Assembly: GCA_964016885.1 (NCBI GenBank)
Contig: OZ024742.1
Span: 363,047,323 to 363,111,322, forward strand
DNA: 64,000 nt
Reading direction: 5' to 3'
DNA from: Eledone cirrhosa
Lineage: Eukaryota > Mollusca > Cephalopoda > Octopoda > Eledonidae
This document shows, one piece after another, positions 1 to 10,053 of this stretch (position 1 is its first letter; each line of letters opens with the position of its first letter). The translations under genes were made by a program, and so were the position numbers. The notes under the pieces are model-generated. The model saw nothing but the letters and a program-made list of their open reading frames with translations. It made no database searches and was not told where the DNA came from.

Positions 1-155
1 TATACCTGCATACCTACCTATCTATCTATCAATCTTTATTAATAGTTTTATTTTCATACACCTGTATATAAACTCCCCATTTGTATTTGTCCCCTTCTTT
101 TGTGCCCTTGTGGCTACTAAATACATTTATCTATCCATCTACCTATCTGTCTGCA
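1..155 (+). mobile_element. 3'-end scrap of a Tx1-like LINE (copy 0) between TATC tracts
   Basis: Positions about 36-125 match the 3' untranslated end of the LINE copy at 20,500-20,590. They share 'attaatagttttattttcat', 'aactccccatttgtatttgt' and 'gtgcccttgtggcta'. The scrap is only about 90 bp long, so it is extremely 5'-truncated. It is bounded on the left by 'tacctatctatctatcaatc' and on the right by 'tatctatccatctacctatctgtc'. It is therefore a short LINE tail with TATC-type repeats on both sides, directly followed by copy A in the same orientation. Confidence 0.75.
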
Positions 156-286
156 AAATTCGAAGGAGGAAAGGGGAAGATAAAGTTACAGCTTCCCCCT
201 GCCACTGTCACAGTAGCAGAGGTCAAAAAGAAAGGCAGCCAGAGGAAGGATTTTCTCCACCTGTTGACTGACAACTTGACGTTGCC

Positions 287-1923
287 ATGGCAACAGCCCA
301 AAGAACCTGCGGCACCAGCAACAGCAACAACAACAACAATGCGACGGACGAAAACAACACCAATAACAATAACAACAACAACAAGACCAATCACTGTGAT
401 AACAACAACAATGACAACAACAACACCACCAACTACAACAGCAACACAAACAAAAAAAATTTCTCCTTCGCCGAGACGGCAAGGACCCTCGACTATCTGC
501 CAGTAGATATAACCAAAGCGAAGGATCTACTGGCAGATGCCAACAAATATATAGTGTACGGGGAAAATGGTTCATTCACGATCCATTCCCCCCCGGAACT
601 AAAAAGCCAGAGACTCCTAAACACTGTCATGTTTAGGACAATCTCGAATAAAAGCAAAAAACCAGCTCAACCATCACAAAGTGAGATGGAGCTGGTTTTA
701 AAAGACGTCATGAAGGACATCACCTTCATTCAGAAGGATAGACTCTACGGGAGTCTATCCATTCTCATGAAGGACAGGGACACAGCAGTGAAACTGTCCA
801 TCAAACCAATCACATCCACCGCATACAACTTCTACCCTACGTACATGGGTAGAAGAACACAAAAAATAAAAATCCACACCATCCTGCCGATTATGGACAT
901 ATGGTGGGTTTTGACAGATTTCCTGGACCTGGATGATGACACGCTGGTGTCCATGGGAAAGGCATCGGGTGACGCGTTCAGTGGAACGAGCCTCGAACTT
1001 GTAGTTCAAATGAGGCCCGAAAGGATCTCCCAGATCCCTGAACGCGTCATACTGGATGATCAAACTTTCATCAACATTACCGTTGAGGGTAGGCGGCCCT
1101 CGTGTTACCTCTGCGGAACCAGAGGTCACCTGAGGGCTGTCTGTCCCCAACTTAATAAGAAAACCCCAATCCTGCCTACGCCACCAACAACTGCACAACC
1201 AACACAATCACCACAACTACCACTACAAAAACAACCACCACAGCTCAAACCAAAACAAAACAATGTCCAACCCATCCACCCCACTCAAAAAATAAAAACA
1301 ATTTCCAAATCACCCGCACCGCAAACACAACCCGAAAATATACCCCTCCCCTCCAATGCGGAAGATGACCCTAGTTCGCCGTCAGACGAGGAGGAGCACT
1401 TCCACACAATCAAAAGAAAAAAAAAGAAAACACACCTCAGACACACAAATGAAAACAACCCCTCCCCAAAACATAACACTGACACCAACACAAAAGAGCT
1501 CACAACAACAGCAAAAAAAAACAATAAACAAAAACCAAAACATGCATACACATACATAACCACAAGAAACAAAAAAACTGTTAAACATTGTATACAACAA
1601 CAATCTAATAAAAACCCAAGGGCCTAACTTCACCCAGGCAGGGGATTTCCCACCTCAAAATGATTATGGCCCCACAGGACACCTATAAAACTTTAAAAAA
1701 CAACTTTAAAGAGAACGTGGGTCCCCCCTGCGTCGAGCCCATTAACCGCGTCCTCCTAAAAAACTACCCCACCCCCTCCCCAAACACCCACACAACTCCA
1801 AACTCCCCTACCACACAACACACTGATGCCCCTACACTTCCACAAACCACCACCCCACCCAACAACCCATCCCCCACCCTAATGGAAATTGTGCAGCCCG
1901 ATACCCGGGACGCAGAGAGGTAA
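287..1923 (+). pseudogene. LINE ORF1 (Gag-like, CCHC zinc knuckle), frameshifted, copy A
   Basis: ORF1 proteins of this LINE class bind element RNA. The ATG at 287 lies in a good Kozak context (GCCATGG). The uninterrupted frame runs to a stop at 1,625-1,627 (446 aa). Residues about 13-55 are asparagine-rich, encoded by an (AAC)n tract. The middle is an unrecognised globular region. A CX2CX4HX4C knuckle (CYLCGTRGHLRAVC) lies at residues 273-286, followed by a Pro/Gln/Lys-rich tail. Comparison with copy C shows the tail is frame-shifted here: an A-run near 1,416 is one base longer, and other small indels lie near 1,510-1,660. In copy C the same region stays open down to a stop equivalent to 1,921-1,923. 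The original ORF1 was therefore probably about 540 aa and ended just before ORF2. The frame to 1,627 is directly visible; the longer ancestral end is inferred. Confidence 0.8.
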
Positions 1924-1947
1924 GTGCCTTTTCTCTTCACCACCAAC

Positions 1948-4900
1948 ATGACTATGCTAAGGGTAGGCTGTTTAAATGCGCGTGGCCTGGGCTCAACTTG
2001 GAAGCAAGCAATGCTTCTAAATGACCTCAGGTCACAACGTATAGATGTGATGGTTATTGGCGAGGCCCGGATCAGCAACGTGCGACAGCTGGCCCCCACC
2101 TTTGATGACTTTGAGACGCACGCATCTCTCTGTCAGCCCGGAGGTGGGGTGGGGTTGTCGTTCTGCTGCAAAAACATCTGGGTCGCGCAACACAGATGGT
2201 ACATTTGGACCCGGAGGGTCGACTATTGGTTCTGGACCTTGGCAGTGGTAAAGGCGGAGCGTTTAGGTTGGTAGCCGTCTACGGCCCTTTCGGATCAATG
2301 CGGCCGGACTTCTTCCATCGTCTGGAGACTTTTCTAGGGACGTCCCGCTCCTTGCTATTAGTGGGGGACTGGAATGGTATCCTAGGTGCACGCTGGGACT
2401 ACGTAGGGGCCTGTCCCGATAGAGAGGGGTGTAATAGCCTCAAAGGGTTAATCGGTCGATTTGACCTGGCCGATAGATATCGACTAGATTTTCCGACTGC
2501 GCCAACCTGGACTTGGGCAAATCGTAGCGGATCATCTAGGTCGTACCTAGATAGGTTCTTAGTTAGAATTAAGGATAAGGACTTTTTAAGTTGTCCAAAA
2601 ATGCGCATGGTTGGCTATTCAGACCACAAATTAGTGACCTGCATGGTCAACGTTGACAGAACTCATAGACAGGGACCCGGTTACTGGAAGCTCAACTTGT
2701 CCTTACCGGCAAGTAAGGATTACAGGGACCGGATTAACACTTTAGTTAAGGAGCGGTTCACGGGCGCCATCGTCAACAGCAGGTGGTGGGGATCTCTCAA
2801 AAGAGAGATTAGAGTAGTCTCTATAGAATTTAGTAAGGAGTTAGCTTCAAATAGAAATAGGAAGGAAAGGGAGTTGGTAGATAGTGTAGAAGAGGCAATT
2901 AGAAGCGGCGACGTGGCCAGAGTGCTAGCGTCGAGAACGGCCCTGGGCCAGTTCTTCGACGCGAAACACGAAGGCTGCATCGTCCGAAACAAAATACATG
3001 CTCTGGGAAACGAGGGGACCAAAGCTGTTAGCTGGGCCCGCGTGACAGAAGCCAAAAGAAGGAGCAGATCCACTATCCGGTCTTTGCGAGACCAGGATGG
3101 ACGGGTGATCCTTGAACCTAAGCAGATGTGCGAGGCTTTTCAAAAGCAATTTGCCGGATTGTTCGGAAGGGGCGGGGAGCCGGTTGGGGATGTGGGCTTC
3201 GGTCCATACCTCGACGGCCTGCCGCGTCTCTCGGACAGGAAGGCAAAGTCCTGCGAAGAGCCGATTTCAGCCGCTGAGATAGAGGACGTGCTGAGCCAAT
3301 GCGGCAAACGCAGATCCCCGGGTCTCGATGGTCTTGCATACGAACTATATCTAGCTATGCCGGACTTGTTCCCCTATCTCCTCGAGGCGGTCTACTGCAA
3401 CTGGCAACAGAACGGGAGAATTCCCTGTGCTGTGACCAAGGGCGTAGTCACGCTAGTGAGGAAGGACGAGAACAAGGGGGACGATATAAATAATTTCAGG
3501 CCCATAACTCTGCTAAATACAGAGTTACAGATTTGGGCCAAGATGCTAGCAAAGAGGTTGGCGCTTGTCGTGGGTAACCTGGTGGGAGATGCGCAGACAT
3601 GTGCTATACCGTCCATGTCCATCCACGACAACCTCCACCTCATGCGATACATCATAGAGAGGTTTGGGAACGAACCCGGCTTTGTAGGGGCCCTGATCAA
3701 CTTGGATCAATTTAAGGCATTCGATAGGTTCGACCATGGTTACCTGGATGCGGTGCTAGCGGCGGCAGGCTTCGGACCCGTTTTCAGGGCTGGATCAATG
3801 CCATGCACAGCAGCCGCATCTGCTCCAGGGTCAAGGTGAACGGCTACCTCTCGGAGCCGTTCGAAATCGCGCGGTCCATCCGACAGGGGTGCCCTCTCTC
3901 CTCCCTTCTGTATGTAATGACTCTAGAGCCACTGCTGCGGAAGTTGGAGTTGTTGCAGGGCATCCCGTTGGAAACGGGATTGCGGAAAGCGGTGTCAGCC
4001 TACACCGATGACGTAACAGTAATGGTGTCGACGGCCTCAGAAATCGGGGCGATCGTCACCTTACTGGAGGAGTACGAAAGGTTTACAGGGGCTAAGCTGA
4101 ACCGGGACAAGTCGATCGGTCTGCAACTCGGCACGTGGAGGGGCAGATCGATGCCCTCCGATGGCATCGTCGGGCGCTGGATGGAGGGCCCGGTGAAGTT
4201 GCTCGGGGTCTGGTTCGGACCAGACCTCCAGATTGAGAAGAACTGGGGTGAGGTAACGAACAGGGTGTTTGCACTGACCCAGAAGTGGGCCGAGTGCAAA
4301 CTGTCCCTGAAAGGTCGGGCGGAGGTGGCGAACACTTATATAGCGTCCGTCATCTACTACCGCCTGACCGTTGTGCCTTGCCCAAGGGAAACGCTCGCCA
4401 AAATGGAGCGCGCACTCTTCCAATTCCTTTGGAAGAAGTGGGCCCCTATGGTGAGGAGATCCATCTGCTGTCAACACCCTTCGAAAGGAGGGCTGGGGAT
4501 GCCGTGGCTAATGATACGTAAACACGCATTAAGGCTACGGCACCTTCAGGTATTCCTCTCCGGTCAACCGGTGTGGGCCCCGTTTGTGAGGCGAGCCTTT
4601 CCCAGACTCGTCTCACTCACCGAGCTGCAATCCTGGGTCAAGCAAAGACCGAGAAAACTGGGCGCCTGGCACACCGAGTGTGCCCAGGTACTCACGGCTC
4701 TCTGGCAGGTGTCCACCTGTCAGTGGAGAATCCACCTCGTCATTCTATAGAGGGCTGGTGGTTTGAAGGTGCGACGACGCCCTCGGAGAAGCCCTAGGCA
4801 TGGAGGAAGACGAACTGGCCCACCTGTTCGGTAGGACATTCAGCCCGGGACCCATGGACAACTTCCAGAGGTCCCTGGCCTGGCAATGCTACAGAAGGGC

Positions 4901-5381
4901 TCTGCCCGTTCGAGAAAGGCTCTACAGACACGGGCGGCCGGGTAGGGTCCCCTCGAAAAAGATCTGTCCCAGATGCGTGAGTGACGAGGAAACCGTTGTA
5001 CACGCATTGGTATACTGCTCGGACATTGCCGATCTGTGGGGCTATGTCGAACAACTGCTGTCAAGGGTGGGACCGATCCGGTTGACCACCGAGTCTATTG
5101 TAACGATCAAGCCGCCTCCCCTCTTCAAAAACGAAGAAGAGGCTGTGTTTCTGTGCGTAATAGCCATGGCGAAAGAGGTTGTATGGTGGACGCGTCTGAA
5201 AGGACTGAGGTCAGACACCTTTCTCTCTGGCCAACAACTGGTCCGTTTCTTCCGATATCATTTCGGAAGAAGGATCAGGATGGAGAGAGAGGTGCTGCAC
5301 CCCAGCCGTTTCTATGAAAGATGGGTGAAAGTGGCGAGAATGGCCCGTGTGAATGGGCCTTCACTCTACATCAGACTATAG
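1948..5381 (+). pseudogene. LINE ORF2: APE endonuclease-reverse transcriptase, frameshifted, copy A
   Basis: ORF2 products nick the target and reverse transcribe the element RNA (target-primed reverse transcription). The ATG is at 1,948. The N-terminal APE-type endonuclease shows VGCLNARGL, GEARI, LLVGDWNGIL and YSDHKLV motifs (to about 2,640). The RT shows FRPITLLNTE (about 3,496), LINLDQFKAFDR (about 3,692), RQGCPLSSLLY (about 3,880) and a catalytic box YTDD at 4,001-4,012, where copy C has YADD. A C-terminal CX2CX8HX4C knuckle lies at 4,966-5,018, and the protein ends at 5,381. Compared with copy C there are a 1-base loss in a G-run near 2,145-2,156, a 1-base loss near 3,788, a 2-base loss near 4,715 and a TGA at 4,764. 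The copy cannot make a full protein. Confidence 0.88.
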
Positions 5382-5709
5382 GTGAGGAAGATGAAAGACC
5401 AAGGGAGCACCCCTTCTCTGTGCTCCTGAGGAAAAGGGTTGCACACTTTTTTTCGGGGGTGTGTGCGACCCCCCAAGGCGCCTCCTCTCTATTGAGGACT
5501 TTGTTATAAATTTTATTTTTTGTTATATTTTATTTTATTTTTATATATTGTTATTGCCTCCTCCTTATTGAGGACGCCTTGTTTTGTAAACTCCCCCCAT
5601 TGTACTTGTCCCATTTTTGATGCCCTGGTGGCAAATAAAAGAAACATATCTATCTATCTGTCTATCTATCTATCAATCTATCGATCTATCTATCAATCTA
5701 TCTATCTAG
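5382..5709 (+). other. LINE copy A 3' UTR, AATAAA and (TATC)n tail
   Basis: The region after the ORF2 stop is shared by copies C and F: 'gggagcaccccttctctgtg', 'gcgacccccc', then 'gccctggtggcaaataaaag'. The AATAAA is followed directly by a TATC tract with a few variants, up to 5,709. There is no poly(A) tail. The element ends in the tetranucleotide repeat, as Tx1/CR1-type LINEs often do. Confidence 0.8.
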
Positions 5710-6080
5710 AATCATCACTATCATTCGACATTAGAAGACAAACGAACTTTACATTGAGAGAATACAAGAGAAAGACAATACAATAAAAATAACTCAATAA
5801 ACTTGTACGTAATATTAATGTTATAACGTTAATGTTATTTGTTAGAAAGATGAAGACATGAATCTTTACAGCCAAACAGCAGTCGTCAAAATCTGTTTTC
5901 TCGTATAATACTGCAGGGTTTATATCTCATATCTCTCACTGATTCATAATTCCCTATTTTCATGAATACAATGTACAATCACATACTCGCATACAGCCAT
6001 TAATACAGCACACACACACGTATGTATATACATATCAATATATTAATAGATATATACATAACTTTATATATATATATATA
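5710..6080. other. AT-rich stretch without recognised gene
   Basis: I see no gene, long ORF or clear repeat here. The sequence is AT-rich and ends in 'tatatatatatata' directly before the foldback at 6,081. Confidence 0.5.
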
Positions 6081-6186
6081 GGAACAAGTATGACCCCGAC
6101 GGCAGAGCTCAAGCCGTTTCGACGGCTATTTCCAGAAATAGCCGTCGAAGCGGCTTGAGCTCTGCCGTCGGGGTCATACTTTTTCC
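6081..6186. repeat. Left hairpin, 52-nt arms
   Basis: The arms start 'ggaacaagtatgaccccgac' and end with the complement '...gtcatactttttcc'. By eye the 52-nt arms pair with two mismatches and a 2-nt loop. The sequence is closely related to the hairpin at 7,095-7,198. Confidence 0.85.
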
Positions 6187-6409
6187 TATTTCCCACTCTA
6201 CTACCCTAAGTATTGAGTACTTTGGTGCGTTATGGTCCATCTGCTTCCTTACCACAATTCCTTCGTTATATATGTATATATATGTATGTATGTATATGTA
6301 CGTGCGTATGTGTGTATGTATAAATGCACGTAAATATAGATATGTATTCCTATGTTCATCTATTCATCTCCCCTTTGCCCCACAATCTCTATCTATCAGC
6401 CCCCCCTCC

Positions 6410-6446
<37 letters not shown>

Positions 6447-6528
6447 CATACACATTTATATGTGTATGTGTGCAGTTGTGTGTGTCTGTGCCTGTGAACG
6501 GTTGGAGTATGGGTTATATATAGTATTC

Positions 6529-6532
<4 letters not shown>

Positions 6533-6607
<75 letters not shown>
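6533..6607. repeat. (TA)n microsatellite
   Basis: This is an uninterrupted AT dinucleotide tract of about 75 bp. It borders the central palindrome on the left. Confidence 0.95.
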
Positions 6608-6610
<3 letters not shown>

Positions 6611-6908
6611 AAAAAGAGATGAAATCGAAAATACAACTGGAGTCTTATTTAAAAAAAAAATATATATATTTATTTGGTTCCTTTACCGGTTTCGCAGTTC
6701 TTCTGCTTTTCAAAAGGTGAGTTGAGATGGAGGGTCTGTGGTTTTTCTCACATCTCACATGTGAGAAAAACCACAGACCCTCCATCTCAACTCACCTTTT
6801 GAAAAGCAGAAGAACTGCGAAACCGGTAAAGGAACCAAATAAATATATATATTTAAAAAAAAAATAAGACTCCAGTTGTATTTTCGATTTCATCTCTTTT
6901 TCTTTATA
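6604..6908. repeat. Central 305-bp near-perfect palindrome
   Basis: It begins 'tataaagaaaaagagatgaa' and ends 'ttcatctctttttctttata'. The two roughly 150-nt arms are nearly identical inverted copies around a short loop ('ctcac') near 6,752. The right arm reads 'gcagaagaactgcgaaaccg' followed by 'aaataaatatatatattt'. Confidence 0.88.
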
Positions 6909-6963
6909 CTTTCACTCGTGTAGGACACCTCGGTTATTTTTCATTTTGTTAAAAAAACCTCAC

Positions 6964-6970
<7 letters not shown>

Positions 6971-7013
<43 letters not shown>
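6971..7013. repeat. (TA)n microsatellite
   Basis: This AT dinucleotide tract lies to the right of the central palindrome. About 60 bp of sequence without a palindromic partner (6,909-6,970) precedes it. Confidence 0.95.
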
Positions 7014-7015
<2 letters not shown>

Positions 7016-7094
7016 CGAAGGAAATGTGGTAAGGAACCAGGTGGACCATAACGCACCAAAGTACTCAATACTTGAGGTAGTAGAGTGGGTAATA

Positions 7095-7198
7095 GGAACC
7101 AGTAAGACCCCGACAGCTGAGCTCAAGCCGTTTCGACGGCTAATTTGAATTAGCCGTCGAAACGGCTTGAGCTCAGCTGTCGGGGTCTTACTGGTTCC
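7095..7198. repeat. Right hairpin, perfect 51-nt arms
   Basis: The sequence runs from 'ggaaccagtaagaccccgac' to 'gtcggggtcttactggttcc' and reads as a perfect palindrome apart from a central TG. It is a sister copy of the hairpin at 6,081-6,186. Confidence 0.9.
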
Positions 7199-7263
<65 letters not shown>

Positions 7264-7344
7264 AATAAAAAGAATTCCAACTTTTATTAGTATAATCTTC
7301 TATACACAATCATACGCACCCGTGTATATTTATCTCTCTCTCTC

Positions 7345-7384
<40 letters not shown>
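7199..7384. repeat. (TA)n and (CT)n microsatellites between two elements
   Basis: A (TA)n tract lies at 7,200-7,256. About 65 bp of unrecognised sequence follows, then CTCTCT and (TA)n up to the start of the Penelope-like element. Confidence 0.85.
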
Positions 7385-7385
<1 letters not shown>

Positions 7386-7848
7386 GGGGAGGGTCATATT
7401 TGTGTAATAGTATTGCCAGAATTAATAACAGAACACACTCACTGTTTGGTTGGTTTTCGCTTCTGTGTCCTTTATATCGGTTAATTGGATTTATTCGGTC
7501 CTCAATGTTGCCATTGACTGACCAACGGTCAAAAATATAGATACAATATAGACACAAACACATTTATATAGTTTATCAAAGTTCTCTCGTTGAACATCTG
7601 CCACATCGTCAGTGGTGCTATTGTTTCCTCCCGTTGCATTGTATGTCTACGCCATCTTTTGTTTAGTCTGTTTATATATATATATTTTTTGTTGGGGAGG
7701 GGGGGTCTTCTCTGCGCATGCGTTTGCGTGTGTGTATAGTGTTTTGTTTGATGTGTCTTCGTGTTTGGGTGACTTTGTATTGGTTAATGTATTCTATCTT
7801 TACTAGTGTGTGTTTATATGTGTTTATTGTTATTGTGCTTGTGTATGT

Positions 7849-7893
7849 ATTTATTTATTTATCTATTTATTTATTTATTTATTTATTTATACT
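7849..7893 (+). repeat. (ATTT)n tract in left arm
   Basis: Repeated 'atttatttatt' units. They are mirrored as (AAAT)n in the right arm at 10,799-10,838, so the tract is part of the element and not of the flank. Confidence 0.85.
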
Positions 7894-8113
7894 TCTCTTA
7901 GGTCAGTGTTGTTTGTTTGGGTGTTGTTGTTATTCCATTCATTTTTTCGGTTTAGCCTTGGCTTTCTAAGTTCTATTTCACTGGCCTCTCTGATTTGCCT
8001 ATCTGCTGGGTCATTTCTATGTTTAGATATTATTCTAATTTCTAAGTTGCCTATGTTACCGTCGTGTTGTTGTCTAGCATGTTCGTATAGTACTGAACCG
8101 TTTTTTCGTCCTT

Positions 8114-8791
8114 TTAGTTCCCCCAGTGTTGGTCTATCCTTTCACCTATGCTACGAGCTGTCTCGCCTATGTATGTTGTTGTCATGTTTCTGCAAGTACC
8201 CTCTGTACATCTTATGCTATAGACTACGTTTCTAGTTTTACAATTTATCCGGGGGTTTACTTTACATATGATGCATTTCCTATTAGTACAGTGGATTTTC
8301 TTAAAAGGGTACGTTTTGCTGATCAGGGATTTTATGGTGGTTCCTGGCTTTTCTACCACCTTAATCTTTAAGTGGGTCTTTCTCAGGGCCTTTCTAAACT
8401 GGTTAGCTAATTTCACTCCAGGGGTAGCGTCCACAAACATGACACTCTGGTATCTCTGGTTGTCGTACCATGAGGTGGCTTTCCCTATCTTATGTCTAGC
8501 CCTATCTAAGCTATTCCACGATTTGCTCCTGTATAATGGGCAAATTCCTTTCATGTCCAGTTCTATGAGGGTCTTCTCCGTGGCTCCTTCGTATACTCTG
8601 ATTCTGTCTCTTTGGTTGTAGCCAGAGAACTGCATGCGGTTGAAGAAGTGTTGGATGTGTCTTTCCATTTCTGTTGGGTCGCACATGCGGGACACGTTCT
8701 TCATCACTCGTACCAAGTCTGCGATCAGAATATTAAACTTAGCACTACTGGACATTGCTGAGCTTTTTAGTATAAGGGATTTGGAGGCCAT
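8114..8791 (-). pseudogene. Penelope-like C-terminal part with GIY-YIG nuclease, left arm
   Basis: This minus-strand frame continues the reverse transcriptase. It contains the linker (CDPTEMERHIQHFF, ICPLYRSKSWNSLDRA), a cysteine cluster CTNRKCIICKV, and the GIY-YIG signature region TTYIGETARSIGERIDQH near 8,126-8,180. The frame stops right after QHWGN because a G-run is one base shorter than in the right arm (five G instead of six). The last part of the nuclease domain is therefore lost. A 6-bp deletion (ATEKTL against ATEKYKTL in the other arm) shows that the arms have diverged independently. Confidence 0.85.
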
Positions 8792-8859
8792 GGGTTTAGC
8801 ATAGTGTGAGTGGAGAATGTGGGTTCTCTCGTCTATATTGTTAATCCCGAGTTCCGTGT

Positions 8860-10053
8860 CTAATACATGTAGTCTATTGTTAGGGTGTTTGGAAGTGTAG
8901 TCGAAGTTTCAGTAATACTCTGGTGTCTACAATTAGCTATCTGCTGGATACTTTCCATTGTACTACGTTCTAAATCAAACTTGTTAGTGCTCTCTTGTGG
9001 GGATGTCCGTATTATTATATTGATATCGTCTACGTAACGAGAGTACATGATGAGGTCTATGGAGCTCTCATCAAGGAGATCTTTAATTCTCCTTTCCCAC
9101 CATACCATAAAAAAGTTGGCAACGTCACCAGCTATGCTGACGCCAATGGCTGCTCCCTCATTTTGAGTGTAGATCTTCTCGTTGAACTTGAATATGTGGC
9201 CCTTTAGGCTAGTTTTGATAATAGCCCCTATTGCATGTGCGACCATTTTTCTTACCTGATCATTGTTTTGGGTGGTCCGTATAGCTTTGGTCCACCCAAT
9301 CCACCTTCCCATGGGAGTCTTTTTAGCCATTGAGGTTATGGTGGGGGGGTATAACTCTTATGGTTCTACAGGGGCAGAATCGTCTAAGGTAATGGCTGTC
9401 TAGTTAGTCAGTGTCGTAGGTAAGTCTAAGTAGGAGGCCCAGTTCGTCTGTGTCGACGTCGCAGAACTCCACCTCACTCTCAATGATCATCTCCACACAT
9501 TTTCCACAGCAAAATCAATATTAATGGATGGGTACAGTGATACCACATCCATACTGCCTATTATGCAGTTGGATAGGTTCCTGTTTTTGTTGCACTCACT
9601 GATTCTGCTGAGGAGGTCCTCTGTACTGTCACATACATCTGGGGACATCTTGATTATGGGGCGTATAACCATTGAGAGGAAGTAGGAGATCCTGTAGTTC
9701 CTAGCTATATTTGCTCCGCATACGGATCTTGTTGGTGGTCCTGTTGTCGGGTCGTCGACTGTCTTGTGGTCTTTGCGGAGCCCATACAAGGGTGGTATGC
9801 CATTGTTAGACGCCTGGAAATTGTTGGTAGTGCGTCTGCTTGGCTTTAGGATGTCGGTCCACATCATCATGTGAGCGTTGAGGATTTTCTCTCTCCCATC
9901 ATGTATTTGCTGTGCAATTTCGCTCGTGTTGGTGATGTGGGGTTGCATAGCCTTGATGTGGGGTTGCATAGCCTTGATGTGGGGTTGCATAGCCTTGATG
10001 TAGGGCGACCCAACAGAAATGGAAAGACACATCCAACACTTCATCAGCAGCAT
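8860..10053 (-). pseudogene. Penelope-like reverse transcriptase, interrupted
   Basis: On the minus strand, 10,053-9,487 encodes GIPPLYGLRKDHK, PPTRSVCGANIARNYRIS and SMDVVSLYPSI (RT motif A). The segment 9,330-8,860 encodes GAAIGVSIAGDVANFFM (motif B) and YSRYVDDINI, with catalytic YVDD at 9,025-9,036. The stretch between them still translates as related protein (EVEFCDVDTDELGLLL, LDSHYLRRFCPC) but is broken by frameshifts near 9,485 and 9,345 and by a stop near 9,400. The N-terminal end runs into the inverted-arm junction and the 21-bp repeat, so the normal start is missing. Clade within the Penelope-like elements was not determined. Confidence 0.85.
9934..9999 (-). repeat. 21-bp in-frame tandem repeat, three copies
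   Basis: The unit gatgtggggttgcatagcct(t) is repeated three times plus a partial copy. On the minus strand it encodes IKAMQPH three times at the N-terminal edge of the RT. It sits immediately next to the junction with the right inverted arm at 10,005. Confidence 0.9.

Larger units (their letters stand above)
152..5709 (+). mobile_element. Tx1-like non-LTR retrotransposon, copy A, near full length
   Basis: This is the most complete LINE in the window. It has a short leader, ORF1 with a CCHC knuckle, ORF2 (endonuclease, reverse transcriptase, C-terminal zinc knuckle), a 3' UTR with AATAAA, and a (TATC)n tail at about 5,646-5,709. Assignment to the L1/Tx1 group rests on remembered similarity of the RT thumb and C-terminal region to Xenopus Tx1 ORF2: the AKLNRDKS stretch, the WYRL/YYRL block, an FLW motif, and a terminal CCHC. 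The 5' boundary is placed where TATC repeats stop and is uncertain. Several frameshifts make the copy inactive. Confidence 0.85.
6081..7198. mobile_element. Nested foldback element of hairpins and (TA)n
   Basis: This is an inverted-repeat structure of about 1.1 kb. The outer ends are two related perfect or near-perfect hairpins (6,081-6,186 and 7,095-7,198). Inside them, about 90-bp segments (6,187-6,272 and 7,008-7,094) are inverted copies of each other; both contain 'agtattgagtactttggtgc' on one strand. (TA)n tracts come next, and the centre is a 305-bp palindrome. There is no coding capacity. It resembles a MITE or foldback family inserted in TA repeats. The class is unknown, because the ends do not match a superfamily I recognise. 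Confidence 0.7.

Noticed and set aside
81..575. Overlapping frames on both strands across the LINE leader and (AAC)n tract
   Set aside because: They are shadows of ORF1 and of the microsatellite. The ORF1 frame from 287 carries the CCHC knuckle and a good start context.
1915..1930. GAG|GTAAGT at the end of ORF1 as a real intron start
   Set aside because: It is not accepted as a feature, because no matching acceptor that would join frames was found and LINE transcripts are normally unspliced. It is kept only as a remark in the ORF1/ORF2 finding.
6155..7563. Frames rich in Tyr-Ile-Tyr-Ile around 6.2-7.5 kb (also at 20.7, 23.6, 56.7, 58.0 and 60.5 kb)
   Set aside because: They are translations of (TA)n tracts and have no protein character.
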